DNA of 14,861 nt from the NCBI GenBank assembly GCA_964554365.1, contig CAZKOJ010000115.1, positions 1 to 14,861 on the forward strand, given 5' to 3'. This DNA comes from Clostridium_AM sp964554365. Lineage in GTDB: Bacteria > Bacillota > Clostridia > Clostridiales > Clostridiaceae. A program made the position numbers and the translations under genes. Under the pieces are notes generated by a model. The model ran no database searches and was not told where the DNA came from. It saw only the letters and a list, made by a program, of their open reading frames with translations. The first letter of the stretch is position 1; every line of letters begins with the position of its first letter. Shown here piece after piece: positions 5,631-13,583 of the stretch.

Positions 5631-7279
5631 GAAAAAGAACTCTGTTTATAATTCTTATGTCCTCCTGATATATTATAAACCTTCTTAAACCCTTGATTTA
5701 TTAATATATTTTGTACTGCATTTCCAGTTACGCCTTTGTTACAGTAAGTTACTACCACTTTCTCTTTATCTAATTCTTCTGCTCTTCTTCTAACCTGGTC
5801 ATGAGGTATATTTATTGCACCATCTACATGAGCTTCTTCATATTGTTTATTTACTCTGGCATCTATTACTGTAACATCATTGACATTTTCTATAAGTTTA
5901 TTAAGCTCATTAGGGGTGATAAGTTCTCTCCCTCTATTTATTGCATTATCTAAAATCATACCGGTATACATTACAGGATCTTTAGTTGTTGAGAATGGTG
6001 GCGCATAAGCTAAATCTAAATGAAATAAATCTTCAACCTTAGCTCCAAAAGTTATTGCTGTAGCAAACACATCTATTCTTTTATCTACTCCAGTATATCC
6101 AACAATTTGAACTCCAAGAAGCTTTCCAGTATTTTTATCTGCAACAGCTTTAATAATCATTTCTTTTCCATGATAATATTCTGGTTTATCTGGTTTAATA
6201 TTATGACATACAACTACCTCAAAGCCTTCATTAAGAGCTTCCTTTTCTGTAAGCCCTGTTTGAGCAACTGTCATATCAAAAATCTTAAAGATACCTGTTC
6301 CAAGGATACCTCTAAATTCAAGATTACCTCCTGAAAGCTGATCTCCAGCTATTCTACCCATTTTATTTGCAGTTGAACCTAATGGTCTATATAAAGGCTT
6401 TTTAGTTATAACTGAATAGCTTTCAGCACAGTCACCACAAGCATATACATCTTCTATATTTGTCATCATTTTTGTATTTACTTTTATAGAGCCATTAGCT
6501 CCAAGCTCTATTCCAGCTTCCTTAGCAAGCTCTACATTTGGCTTTACTCCAATAGACATTATTACAAAATCTGAATTAATAACTTTACCACTTTGAAGAA
6601 CTATTTGATTAACTAATGTATCCCCTTTTAATTCAACTACAGAATCATCTAAAATCACATTAATATCTTTGCTTTTTAAGTATTTTTCCACATATGCAGC
6701 CATATCACCATCTAACCCTGGAGTAACTTGATTTAAGCGTTCTACCAGAGTAACTTCAATTCCAAGATTCTTTAGATTTTCTGTCATTTCTAATCCTATG
6801 AAGCCCGTTCCAACTATAACTACCGATTTAGGTTTATTAGTTGAAATGTATTCCTTAATTTTATCTGCCTGTCTTACATTTCTTAAATAAAATACATTGC
6901 TCTTTTCTGCTCCTGGTATATTAGGCACTATAGACTTTGCTCCTGCTGCAATAACTAATTTATCATAGCTCTCAGTAAATATGTCATTTGTATCTAAATT
7001 CTTTATAGTTAAGACTTTATCTTCAGTATTTATTTTCAAAACTTCATGCCTTCTAAATATATCTACATTATATTTTTTCTTAAAGAACTCAGCATTTCTT
7101 GGTGTTAACTCGTCTCTATCATGTATTTCTTCACCTATATAATAAGGTAAACCACATCCTGAATAAGATATGTCATAATCCATATCAAAGATTTTTATTT
7201 CTGAGTTTTCATCATTTCTTCTTGCCTTTGCAGCTGCAGATGTTCCACCAGCTACAGCACCTATTATAATAATTTTCAT
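5606..7279 (-). CDS. CoA-disulfide reductase with C-terminal rhodanese domain
   Basis: A 557-residue flavoprotein of the pyridine nucleotide-disulfide reductase family. The N-terminal FAD motif is IIIGAVAGGTSAAAKARR; the single redox cysteine is Cys42 in SYSGCGLPYYIG, as in CoA-disulfide reductases. A second nucleotide motif is VVIVGTGFIGLEM, then ACGDCAES for FAD. The last ~110 residues are a rhodanese domain with catalytic Cys about 513 (YCNKGVTG). Such fusions reduce CoA disulfide, CoA persulfide or polysulfide with NAD(P)H. I start at ATG 7277-7279 because GAGGAG sits just upstream; the frame opens 18 codons earlier, inside acr3. It follows acr3 by 14 bp in the arsR operon. The last residues, from about GGVLDPI, and the stop come from the repeat at 5467-5630. 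Confidence 0.9.
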   Translation of the reverse strand: MKIIIIGAVAGGTSAAAKARRNDENSEIKIFDMDYDISYSGCGLPYYIGEEIHDRDELTPRNAEFFKKKYNVDIFRRHEVLKINTEDKVLTIKNLDTNDIFTESYDKLVIAAGAKSIVPNIPGAEKSNVFYLRNVRQADKIKEYISTNKPKSVVIVGTGFIGLEMTENLKNLGIEVTLVERLNQVTPGLDGDMAAYVEKYLKSKDINVILDDSVVELKGDTLVNQIVLQSGKVINSDFVIMSIGVKPNVELAKEAGIELGANGSIKVNTKMMTNIEDVYACGDCAESYSVITKKPLYRPLGSTANKMGRIAGDQLSGGNLEFRGILGTGIFKIFDMTVAQTGLTEKEALNEGFEVVVCHNIKPDKPEYYHGKEMIIKAVADKNTGKLLGVQIVGYTGVDKRIDVFATAITFGAKVEDLFHLDLAYAPPFSTTKDPVMYTGMILDNAINRGRELITPNELNKLIENVNDVTVIDARVNKQYEEAHVDGAINIPHDQVRRRAEELDKEKVVVTYCNKGVTGNAVQNILINQGFKKVYNISGGHKNYKQSSFSGGVLDPI

Positions 7280-7293
7280 ACGCCTTCTCCTCT

Positions 7294-8349
7294 TTATTTT
7301 TCTTGTTTTAATCCAAAATACTTTCTCCCCCATCTTAAAGCTACATTTACAAGGGCAATCATTACAGGCACCTCAATTAATGGCCCTATAACAGCAGTAA
7401 AAGCTTCTTTAGATTCAATACCAAACACTGCTATAGCCACAGCAATAGCGAGTTCAAAGTTATTACTTGCAGCTGTAAATGCTAAACTAACTGTTTTATG
7501 ATAGTCTATTTTAGATTTATAACTTATATAGAAGGAAGTAGAAAACATAATTAAAAAGTAAATAACTAAAGGAATTGCTATACGAACAACATCCATAGGT
7601 AATTCAATAATGTATTTTCCTTTAAACATAAACATTATAACTATAGTAAATAATAATGCTATTAATGCCAACGGACTTATTTTAGGTATAAATGTCTTAG
7701 TATACCATTCAGTTCCTTTTTTAGGTTCTAATAATAATCTTGTAAGCATACCTCCTATAAACGGAATACCTAAGTATATCGCTACTGATGAAGCTACTTC
7801 ACCCATAGAAACATGCACTTGCATTCCTTGTAATCCAATAGCTTTAGGTAATACTGTTATAAATATATAGGCAAATATTGAGAAGAATACTACTTGGAAT
7901 ATTGAATTAAACGCCACTAATGCAGCCGCATATTCATTATCTCCATCTGCAAGGCTATTCCATACAATAACCATAGCAATACATCTTGCAAGTCCTATAA
8001 GAATTAATCCAATCATAAAAGATGGATAATTTCTAAGAAATATAACTGCCAGTGTAAACATTAAAACAGGTCCTATAATCCAATTTTGAACTAATGAAAG
8101 AGCTAATATTTTTGGACTGCGAAAAACCTTTCCGAGCTCCTTATAATTTACTTTAGCAAGTGGTGGATACATCATAATTATAAGTCCTATAGCTATAGGA
8201 ATAGATGTTGTACCAATTGATAAATTTGATAGTGCTACGGATAGAGACGGTACAGCCCAACCTAAAAATATACCTAAAGCCATTGCAATGAAAATCCATA
8301 ATGTTAAATAACGGTCAAGCCATGATAACCTTGATGATTGACTACTCAT
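7294..8349 (-). CDS. acr3: Arsenite efflux permease, ACR3 family
   Basis: A 351-residue membrane protein with about ten hydrophobic helices. ACR3 hallmarks are clear: LDRYLTLWIFIAMALG at the front, IMMYPPLAKV, the essential cysteine in GLARCIAMVIVWN (Cys123), and FTAASNNFELAIAVA. It exports trivalent arsenite (and perhaps antimonite) through the cell membrane, driven by the membrane potential. Start ATG has AAAGGAGG seven bases before it. It lies 54 bp behind arsR and 14 bp ahead of the CoA-disulfide reductase, so the three genes are one operon induced by arsenite through ArsR. No arsenate reductase gene (arsC) is visible in the window. Confidence 0.95.
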   Translation of the reverse strand: MSSQSSRLSWLDRYLTLWIFIAMALGIFLGWAVPSLSVALSNLSIGTTSIPIAIGLIIMMYPPLAKVNYKELGKVFRSPKILALSLVQNWIIGPVLMFTLAVIFLRNYPSFMIGLILIGLARCIAMVIVWNSLADGDNEYAAALVAFNSIFQVVFFSIFAYIFITVLPKAIGLQGMQVHVSMGEVASSVAIYLGIPFIGGMLTRLLLEPKKGTEWYTKTFIPKISPLALIALLFTIVIMFMFKGKYIIELPMDVVRIAIPLVIYFLIMFSTSFYISYKSKIDYHKTVSLAFTAASNNFELAIAVAIAVFGIESKEAFTAVIGPLIEVPVMIALVNVALRWGRKYFGLKQEK

Positions 8350-8403
8350 AATAAAACCTCCTTTTCATAACTTATCGTTTCTTTAATTAAATTAATACCT
8401 TTA

Positions 8404-8733
8404 TTATTTGCTATCACAATTGCACTTACTTTTTTCTTTACAAATACAGTCATCTGTATCAGTCAAAAGATTCATTAAAAATAGTTCTAATCTATTTGAA
8501 TTATTATTATCTAAATAATAATAACTCCATAAACCTTCTTTTCTAGATTTTACAAGACCACACTCCATTAACACTTTCATATGATGTGATAGTGTAGGTT
8601 GTGTAAAATTGAAATCTTCTAATATGTCACAAGCGCATTTCTCACCACAAGACAATATATCAAGAATTTTTAACCTACTTGGATCTGATAAAGCTTTAAA
8701 TATTTTAGCATTAATTTCATATTTTTTCTCCAT
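8404..8733 (-). CDS. arsR: ArsR-family metalloregulatory repressor
   Basis: A 109-residue winged-helix repressor. N-terminal KIFKALSDPSRLKILDIL and the recognition region QPTLSHHMKVLMECGLVKSRKEG are typical of ArsR/SmtB proteins. Three cysteines (29, 33, 35 in CGEKCACD) match the classical As(III)/Sb(III) site at the DNA-binding helix. A further cysteine-rich tail (Cys96, 98, 104, 106) could form an extra thiol site. It is the first gene of the operon with acr3 and the CoA-disulfide reductase. Start ATG is preceded by AGAGGTG. Two palindromes at its promoter (8747-8766 and 8772-8787) are likely operators, implying autorepression that arsenite relieves. Confidence 0.93.
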   Translation of the reverse strand: MEKKYEINAKIFKALSDPSRLKILDILSCGEKCACDILEDFNFTQPTLSHHMKVLMECGLVKSRKEGLWSYYYLDNNNSNRLELFLMNLLTDTDDCICKEKSKCNCDSK

Positions 8734-8746
8734 TACGTCACCTCTT

Positions 8747-8797
8747 ATATAAATAACTATTTATATGTAGTATAGATGTTTATCTATTTACAGTCAA
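8747..8797 (-). promoter_or_regulatory. Promoter and operator palindromes of the arsR operon
   Basis: On the minus strand TTGACT (8792-8797), a 17-base spacer and TATACT (8769-8774). A perfect 16-bp palindrome with 6-bp arms, ATAGAT...ATCTAT, covers 8772-8787 in the spacer. A perfect 20-bp palindrome, ATATAAATAACTATTTATAT read on the plus strand, covers 8747-8766 between the -10 and the ribosome site. Either could be the ArsR operator; the second has the spacing of typical ArsR sites. Confidence 0.65.
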
Positions 8798-8821
8798 TAT
8801 ATTCTATGAATTTAAACAAAA

Positions 8822-8863
8822 ATAACACTGCTATATATATGTTTCTCTATATAGCAGTGTTAT
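8822..8863 (-). terminator. Strong terminator upstream of the arsR promoter
   Basis: A perfect 16-bp stem, ATAACACTGCTATATA (8822-8837) and its complement (8848-8863), with a 10-base loop. On the minus strand TTTTTGTTTAAATT follows at once, a canonical tail. It faces transcription from the RNase J side but lies about 175 bp behind a separate RNase J terminator. Confidence 0.75.
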
Positions 8864-8913
8864 ATGTGTATGTTTTATAAATGTTCTATTGGAATATCTT
8901 TTATTCTGAAGAA

Positions 8914-9036
8914 CTAAGAGTTAAAGCTATGTATGGCTTCATTAAACAACTTTAACTTTTCATCAGATATAAGATTATTTAATTTATTTATATCCACCCA
9001 ATTCTTCGTCTTTTTTTGAACTATATATAATAAGAC
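8914..9036 (-). pseudogene. Possible gene remnant between two terminators
   Basis: A minus-strand frame open from the RNase J terminator to TAG 8914-8916 encodes a soluble-looking peptide containing KNWVDINKLNN and EKLKLFNEAIHSFNS. No ATG is present and no ribosome site precedes the GTG at 8995-8997 (27 codons). A strong terminator follows 50 bases later. This looks like the surviving 3' end of a lost gene with its own terminator. No family recognised; chance open frame remains possible. Confidence 0.25.
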
Positions 9037-9038
9037 AA

Positions 9039-9079
9039 AGCCTATATCTTATTTTACTTGGTAATTTAAGATATAGGCT
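9039..9079 (-). terminator. Terminator of RNase J
   Basis: A perfect 13-bp stem, AGCCTATATCTTA (9039-9051) and its complement (9067-9079), lies 8 bases behind the RNase J stop. On the minus strand it is followed by TTTGTCTTATTAT. Confidence 0.7.
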
Positions 9080-9087
9080 AATTATAT

Positions 9088-10758
9088 TTACATTTCCATA
9101 ATTATTGGTAAAATAATAGGTCTTCTTCTTGTTTTATTATATAAGAATTCTCCTAAGGTATATTTTATATTAGATTTTATTACTGACCACTGTGTAATTT
9201 TTTTCTCCATACATTTATCTAACTCTACTTTTACTACTTCTGTTGCTTCATTTAATAAATCTCCAGATTCTTTTACAAAAACAAATCCTCTTGTAATAAT
9301 ATCAGGTCCTGAAAGTATACTAAATGATGTTTTATCTATTGTTACTACTACTGTTAATATGCCATCCTGTGACAAATGTTTTCTATCTCGAAGTACTATA
9401 TTCCCTACATCACCAATACCAAGACCATCTATCATAATTGCCCCTGAAGTGACTTTTCCCGATTTTCTAGCAGTATTTCTACTTAATTCTAGTACCTGAC
9501 CAGTTTCTAGAATTAAGACATTTTTCGAATCCATCCCCAGGCTTTCAGCTAGCAATCCATGTTGTTTTAGATGCCTATATTCACCGTGAACAGGCATGAA
9601 AAACTTAGGTTTAACCAAGGTATGCATCAATTTCAACTCTTCTTGACAAGCGTGACCTGAAACATGGACTTCTTCTAAAACGTTATAAATTACTTCTGCA
9701 CCCTTCTTAAAAAGCTCATCTATAAGTTTAGATATAAGTTTTTCATTTCCAGGAATTGGCGAAGCTGAAATAATTACTAAATCACCTTTTTCAACAGTAA
9801 TTTTTTTATGGTTTGAATATGCAATTCTTGAAAGTGCAGCCATTGGTTCGCCTTGGCTTCCTGTGGTTATAATAGTTATTTTATCAGAAGGGTATTTATC
9901 AATATCATCTACACTTATAAGTTGATCCTTAGGCAATTGCATATAACCTAACTCCATAGCTATGTTTGAAATTTTCTCCATGCTTCTTCCACTAAATGCA
10001 ACTTTTCTTCCATAAAACAAAGATGAATTAATAATCTGTTGAACTCTATTAACATTTGATGCGAAGGAAGCAACAATCACTCTCCCCTTTGCATTACCAA
10101 AAATTCTTGTTAAATTTTCACCTATTATTCTCTCTGAAACTGTATAACCTGGACGTTCAACATTTGTACTATCTGCCATTAATAGTAATACTTTTTGATT
10201 TCCTAGCTTTGCAAAACGTTGAAGATTTATTACTTCTTCGTCTATAGGAGTATAATCTATTTTAAAATCTCCAGTATGAACTATAATACCTTCTGGAGTG
10301 TGTATAGCTAGTGCACAGGAATCTGGAATACTATGACAGGTTCGTATAAATTCAACTCTAAAGTGTTCAGTTTTAACATCTTCTTCTAGTTTAACTTCAT
10401 AAAGAGTACAATCAGAAAGCATATTATGTTCTTCCAATTTACTTTTTACCAAACCTAATGTCAATCTAGTTCCATACACCGGCACATTCAATTGTTTTAA
10501 AACATACGGAAGTGCACCTATATGATCTTCATGTCCATGGGTTAACATAATGCCTTTTACCTTCTCACTATTATTCAATAAATATGTTATATCCGGTATA
10601 ACCAAATCAATACCATACATTTCCGCATCAGGAAAAGCTAAACCACAGTCAATGACAATTATTTCATTATCATATTCTATAGCTGTAATGTTTTTCCCAA
10701 TCTCCCCTAGACCTCCTAATGGAATCACTTTTACTTTAATTTTATTTTTTATTACCAT
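9088..10758 (-). CDS. rnj: Ribonuclease J
   Basis: A 556-residue beta-CASP metallo-beta-lactamase ribonuclease. Family features in order: VIPLGGLGEIGKN at the front, IDCGLAFPD, the zinc motif HGHEDH (residues 74-79), GDFKIDYTP, the beta-CASP part with TGSQGEPMAALSRI, HVSGHA, and MPVHGEYRHL. RNase J has 5'-to-3' exonuclease and endonuclease activity and drives mRNA decay and rRNA maturation in Firmicutes. Length is as usual (about 555 aa). Start ATG has AGGAGAT five bases upstream, and the N-terminal extension before the catalytic domain is short. It is monocistronic with a terminator right behind it. J1 and J2 cannot be told apart from the window. Confidence 0.95.
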   Translation of the reverse strand: MVIKNKIKVKVIPLGGLGEIGKNITAIEYDNEIIVIDCGLAFPDAEMYGIDLVIPDITYLLNNSEKVKGIMLTHGHEDHIGALPYVLKQLNVPVYGTRLTLGLVKSKLEEHNMLSDCTLYEVKLEEDVKTEHFRVEFIRTCHSIPDSCALAIHTPEGIIVHTGDFKIDYTPIDEEVINLQRFAKLGNQKVLLLMADSTNVERPGYTVSERIIGENLTRIFGNAKGRVIVASFASNVNRVQQIINSSLFYGRKVAFSGRSMEKISNIAMELGYMQLPKDQLISVDDIDKYPSDKITIITTGSQGEPMAALSRIAYSNHKKITVEKGDLVIISASPIPGNEKLISKLIDELFKKGAEVIYNVLEEVHVSGHACQEELKLMHTLVKPKFFMPVHGEYRHLKQHGLLAESLGMDSKNVLILETGQVLELSRNTARKSGKVTSGAIMIDGLGIGDVGNIVLRDRKHLSQDGILTVVVTIDKTSFSILSGPDIITRGFVFVKESGDLLNEATEVVKVELDKCMEKKITQWSVIKSNIKYTLGEFLYNKTRRRPIILPIIMEM

Positions 10759-11440
10759 GTAATCTCCTATCTAGTAAAAAAACTTGCCTCACTTAAGGGT
10801 TCTTTACTATTAAATTTTTATAATTATTTATAAGGTTTTTTAATAAATTCTTCAGTTTATTTCATTAACAATATCACAAAATAAGTCCCTTTATAGTAAT
10901 TAGGAACAATAGTTAATGTTTCTTTTAAATTTTATACGATTGCTCTTATCCGCATATATTGTTAAATATGTATATTTTTGTTTAAACCCGATTAACAGTA
11001 TCACTAAAACAAAAAAACTTCTCTATAAACAATTTTCTCTATGCAGTTCATTAATAACTATCAAAGTCTACTTATACCCTGATTTCCTAATTTCATTTTT
11101 ACAAAATTAAAAACAATTATTCAATGTTGCAAAAGAGTAAAATTGAATTTAGTATTACTGTACCAATAATAAATTGTATTTTGTATTAATATGTCTCAAC
11201 GTATTTTTCTTTATACAATATCTATTGCTATAATGAAACAGCTTTTAGTAGATAAACTACATTTTTATTACAGAATAATGCAAACTCAATTTTATTATTT
11301 ATTGTATATGAAAAAACTTGAATAAATATAATGCTATTACTTTAATAATTGGAGGAATTTATATTCATTCAACTTCTTTCATAATTACAAGTTAGTATTG
11401 TATAAATTAATTAAAACAACTAGAATAAAGTTCAAGAATT
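10759..11440. other. Gene-free AT-rich stretch of about 680 bp
   Basis: It must hold the RNase J promoter, but no hexamer pair stands out. A plus-strand frame at 10916-11110 lacks a ribosome site and has low-complexity composition. A good Shine-Dalgarno (TGGAGGAATTT, near 11350) on the plus strand is followed only by a 10-codon frame without ATG, perhaps a decayed gene start. Otherwise I see nothing definable. Confidence 0.5.
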
Positions 11441-11443
11441 CTA
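11421..11443 (-). terminator. Weak stem-loop at the end of the excisionase-like gene
   Basis: TAGAAT (11421-11426) and ATTCTA (11438-11443) pair around an 11-base loop and overlap the stop codon. On the minus strand GTTGTTTTAATT follows. The stem is short and AT-rich, so this is a weak call. Confidence 0.3.
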
Positions 11444-11632
11444 TATTCTTTCCCCTTGCTTCAACTTTTCTATAAACTCTCCAAGATCAATTCTCTTTAC
11501 TCTCCAATGTCGTCCAATTTTAAAAGCTGGAATTTTCCCTTCTTGAACTAATTTATAAGTAGTTACTTCACTAATTTTTAAATACTCAGCCACTTCACTA
11601 ACAGTCATAATCTCATCTTCCTTAAAGTTCAT
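11441..11632 (-). CDS. Excisionase-family small DNA-binding protein
   Basis: A 63-residue protein made almost wholly of a MerR-like winged helix of the excisionase/HTH_17 type: MTVSEVAEYLKISEVTTYKL, then EGKIPAFKIGRHWRVKR. Stand-alone proteins of this type are common in clostridial chromosomes and are not by themselves evidence of a prophage; no integrase or att site is visible nearby. Two starts are possible. ATG 11630-11632 has AGAGAG six bases upstream (63 aa). The second ATG, eight codons in, has AAGGAAG eight bases upstream (55 aa) and begins exactly at the domain. The promoter is at 11733-11761, with a leader of about 95 bases. Target unknown. Confidence 0.85.
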   Translation of the reverse strand: MNFKEDEIMTVSEVAEYLKISEVTTYKLVQEGKIPAFKIGRHWRVKRIDLGEFIEKLKQGERI

Positions 11633-11732
11633 ATATATCTCTCTTTCTATGTAAATACATTTTTATAATTCAACTTTATTTTAGTGGAAAATACACCTCT
11701 AAAAATTCATTATGTATACGTTAACTTATATT

Positions 11733-11761
11733 ATTATATACTATAAATTATAAATAATCAA
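11733..11761 (-). promoter_or_regulatory. Promoter of the excisionase-like gene
   Basis: On the minus strand TTGATT (11756-11761), a 17-base spacer and TATAAT (11733-11738). Several TATAAAT copies lie in and above it (about 11742-11790), two in direct order as TTATAAATG. They may be binding sites or simply AT-rich sequence. Confidence 0.5.
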
Positions 11762-11858
11762 ATTCAATTATAAATGGTTATAAATGATTTGTGTACAGAT
11801 AGTAAAAATCTAATAAAAGTTCCTTTGGTATTTTGAACTAAATCCTAAAAAACCAAAA

Positions 11859-11899
11859 ACTCTCTATGATAGAATTAAACTTAATCTACCATAGAGAGT
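11859..11899 (-). terminator. Terminator behind MATE gene and permease remnant
   Basis: ACTCTCTATG and CATAGAGAGT form a 10-bp stem at 11859-11868 and 11890-11899. Partial pairing continues inward. On the minus strand TTTTTGGTTTTTTAGG follows, so it terminates transcription from the MATE side. It probably belonged to the lost second permease. Confidence 0.7.
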
Positions 11900-11902
11900 A
11901 AA

Positions 11903-12018
11903 TAAATCATACTATTATATAATTAAATAAACAACCTGTAAATACTATTTCTAATCCAACAATTGTTATAAATATTGCAAGAAGCTTAGGCTTTATACTC
12001 TTCTTAAAAGAATCATTT
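11903..12018 (-). pseudogene. 3' remnant of a second ArsP/DUF318 permease gene
   Basis: These 116 bases align with 3991-4107, the last codons and stop of the intact permease, with six substitutions and one deleted base (about 94% identity). The deletion, in the codon after RRV, shifts the frame, and no upstream part of the gene exists: homology ends at MIL. After the shift point the old frame still reads PKLLAIFITIVGL and ends FNYIIV before TGA. The piece lies 31 bp behind the MATE stop and just before a terminator. It is best explained as the leftover of a duplicated permease whose body was lost. Confidence 0.85.
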
Positions 12019-12049
12019 TCACTTTATAATTTTACTTAACTTTCCCTAG

Positions 12050-13387
12050 TTATTTTTTAGTTCCTAACTTTTTTTCAAAACATATAAACATTAATATAGC
12101 ATCAATAACCCATTGTATAACTGTAACCCACCACACATATATAACTGATAATTTCAAAAAATGTATAAAGTATAATATTAATGGAAACCTTATGATCCAA
12201 CTAGTAGCTAATGAAATCATTAAAGGAGTTTTAGCATCTCCAGCACCTTTCAATGCACTAGCAAATACTGTAGATATTGCTATTGATGGTTGTTCAAATG
12301 CTCCTATAAAAAGACATAAAGCTGCTAAATATATAACTTTTCTTTCACTTTCATCCATAAATAAATTTACAAGCACTCTTGGCATTAATAAAAATATTAT
12401 TGAAAAAAAGCCCATCATAATTACTGCTCCAAAAGCACAAGTATATGTGTATTCTTTTGCTTTTTTATAATTTTTCTCTCCTACTTTAATTCCTACTAAT
12501 GTAGTTGCTGCAACTCCAAACCCCATGCCAGGCATAAAAGAAATTGATTCAATAGTATTAGCAATTTGATTTGCTGCAAAAGCAATATTGCCTGCTCGTA
12601 TAATAATAAATGTACATAATAATTTACTAACACTAAATGCAGCTTCCTCCATAGAAGATGGTATGGATAACCTTAATATGTCTTTTATTTTAAATGGATT
12701 TAAACATAAAATATATTTGAATTTTATGCTAATATGTGATTTTTTTATAAGATAAACTAATACTATTATAAATCCTGCAGCTTGCGAGCATACAGAAGCT
12801 ATAGCTGCACCTATAATTCCTAATTTAGGAACTCCTATACCAAATATTAATATGAAATCTAATAATAATTTACTAATAGTAACAAATACAGCCACTATGA
12901 ACGGAGTATATGTATTTCCATAGCCTCTTAATATAGAATTTATAACATTTATCATCATATTAAAAAATATAGCTACAATAGTAATTTTAGTAAAATCATT
13001 ACTTAAATCTAATATATGACCCCTAGCTCCAGCTAGAAATAATATATTTTTACTAAATTTAAATAATATATAACATATAATAATGGAAAATAGAAAACCT
13101 AAGAAAAAACCTATAGACGCGTATTGTTCAGCTAAGGATTTTTTTCTTGCACCTACGCTTCTAGATACAAAAGAAGTTATTCCAATAGCAATACCTACTA
13201 CTATAAAAATATTCATACAAGTATATAAAATTTCATTGCTTATTCCAACAGCATTTACAGCTGTACTTCCTCCATAATTTCCAATCATCATAGTATCCAA
13301 TATAGACATAAAAGTATAAAAAATAGCTTCACCTACTGCTGGAAGTGATATATCTAAAACTTCCTTTATAGTGTTTTTGTTTAACAT
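12050..13387 (-). CDS. MATE-family efflux transporter
   Basis: A 445-residue membrane protein with about twelve hydrophobic helices in two similar halves. It starts with KEVLDISLPAVGEAIFYTFMSILDTMMIG, typical of MATE multidrug exporters, followed by FVSRSVGARK in half one and the repeat NSILRGYGNT/ASALKGAGDAKTP at matching places in both halves. These pumps export cationic drugs or metabolites using a sodium or proton gradient; the substrate cannot be read from sequence. Start ATG has AAAGGCGG six to seven bases upstream. A perfect 14-bp palindrome, ATTAATGCATTAAT, lies about 50 bp upstream. The gene is divergent from the secreted amidase-like gene and is followed by the permease remnant. Confidence 0.92.
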   Translation of the reverse strand: MLNKNTIKEVLDISLPAVGEAIFYTFMSILDTMMIGNYGGSTAVNAVGISNEILYTCMNIFIVVGIAIGITSFVSRSVGARKKSLAEQYASIGFFLGFLFSIIICYILFKFSKNILFLAGARGHILDLSNDFTKITIVAIFFNMMINVINSILRGYGNTYTPFIVAVFVTISKLLLDFILIFGIGVPKLGIIGAAIASVCSQAAGFIIVLVYLIKKSHISIKFKYILCLNPFKIKDILRLSIPSSMEEAAFSVSKLLCTFIIIRAGNIAFAANQIANTIESISFMPGMGFGVAATTLVGIKVGEKNYKKAKEYTYTCAFGAVIMMGFFSIIFLLMPRVLVNLFMDESERKVIYLAALCLFIGAFEQPSIAISTVFASALKGAGDAKTPLMISLATSWIIRFPLILYFIHFLKLSVIYVWWVTVIQWVIDAILMFICFEKKLGTKK

Positions 13388-13438
13388 ATTTTTCCGCCTT
13401 TGAAAATATTTTTAAAATTTTCTTTTATATTTTAATAT

Positions 13439-13452
13439 ATTAATGCATTAAT
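13439..13452. promoter_or_regulatory. Palindrome upstream of the MATE gene
   Basis: ATTAATGCATTAAT is a perfect 14-bp palindrome in the 196-bp region between the divergent MATE and amidase-like genes. Its place suggests an operator, but no clear promoter hexamers flank it and no regulator gene is adjacent. Confidence 0.35.
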
Positions 13453-13583
13453 GTTTTAAGACTTTTAATGTGGAAATTTTAAAAATGCCAAATTTATTAC
13501 AACATTTTTATATTATATATGGGAAAAATAATGTTGATATTTATTGAGATTTATCTTAATAGTAAGGGAGGCATTACTTTAAT

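Noticed and set aside
7280..7333. Longer N-terminus for the CoA-disulfide reductase
   Set aside because: These 18 codons lie mostly in acr3, encode a basic non-homologous stretch, and include the GAGGAG ribosome site for the ATG at 7279.
10916..11110. 64-codon plus-strand frame in the RNase J-excisionase gap
   Set aside because: No ribosome site, low-complexity composition rich in F, L, I and Y as expected from AT-rich noncoding DNA, and no terminator behind it.
11441..11632. Excisionase-like gene as a sign of a prophage or integrative element
   Set aside because: No integrase, att repeats or phage genes in the window; stand-alone HTH_17 proteins are common in clostridial chromosomes.
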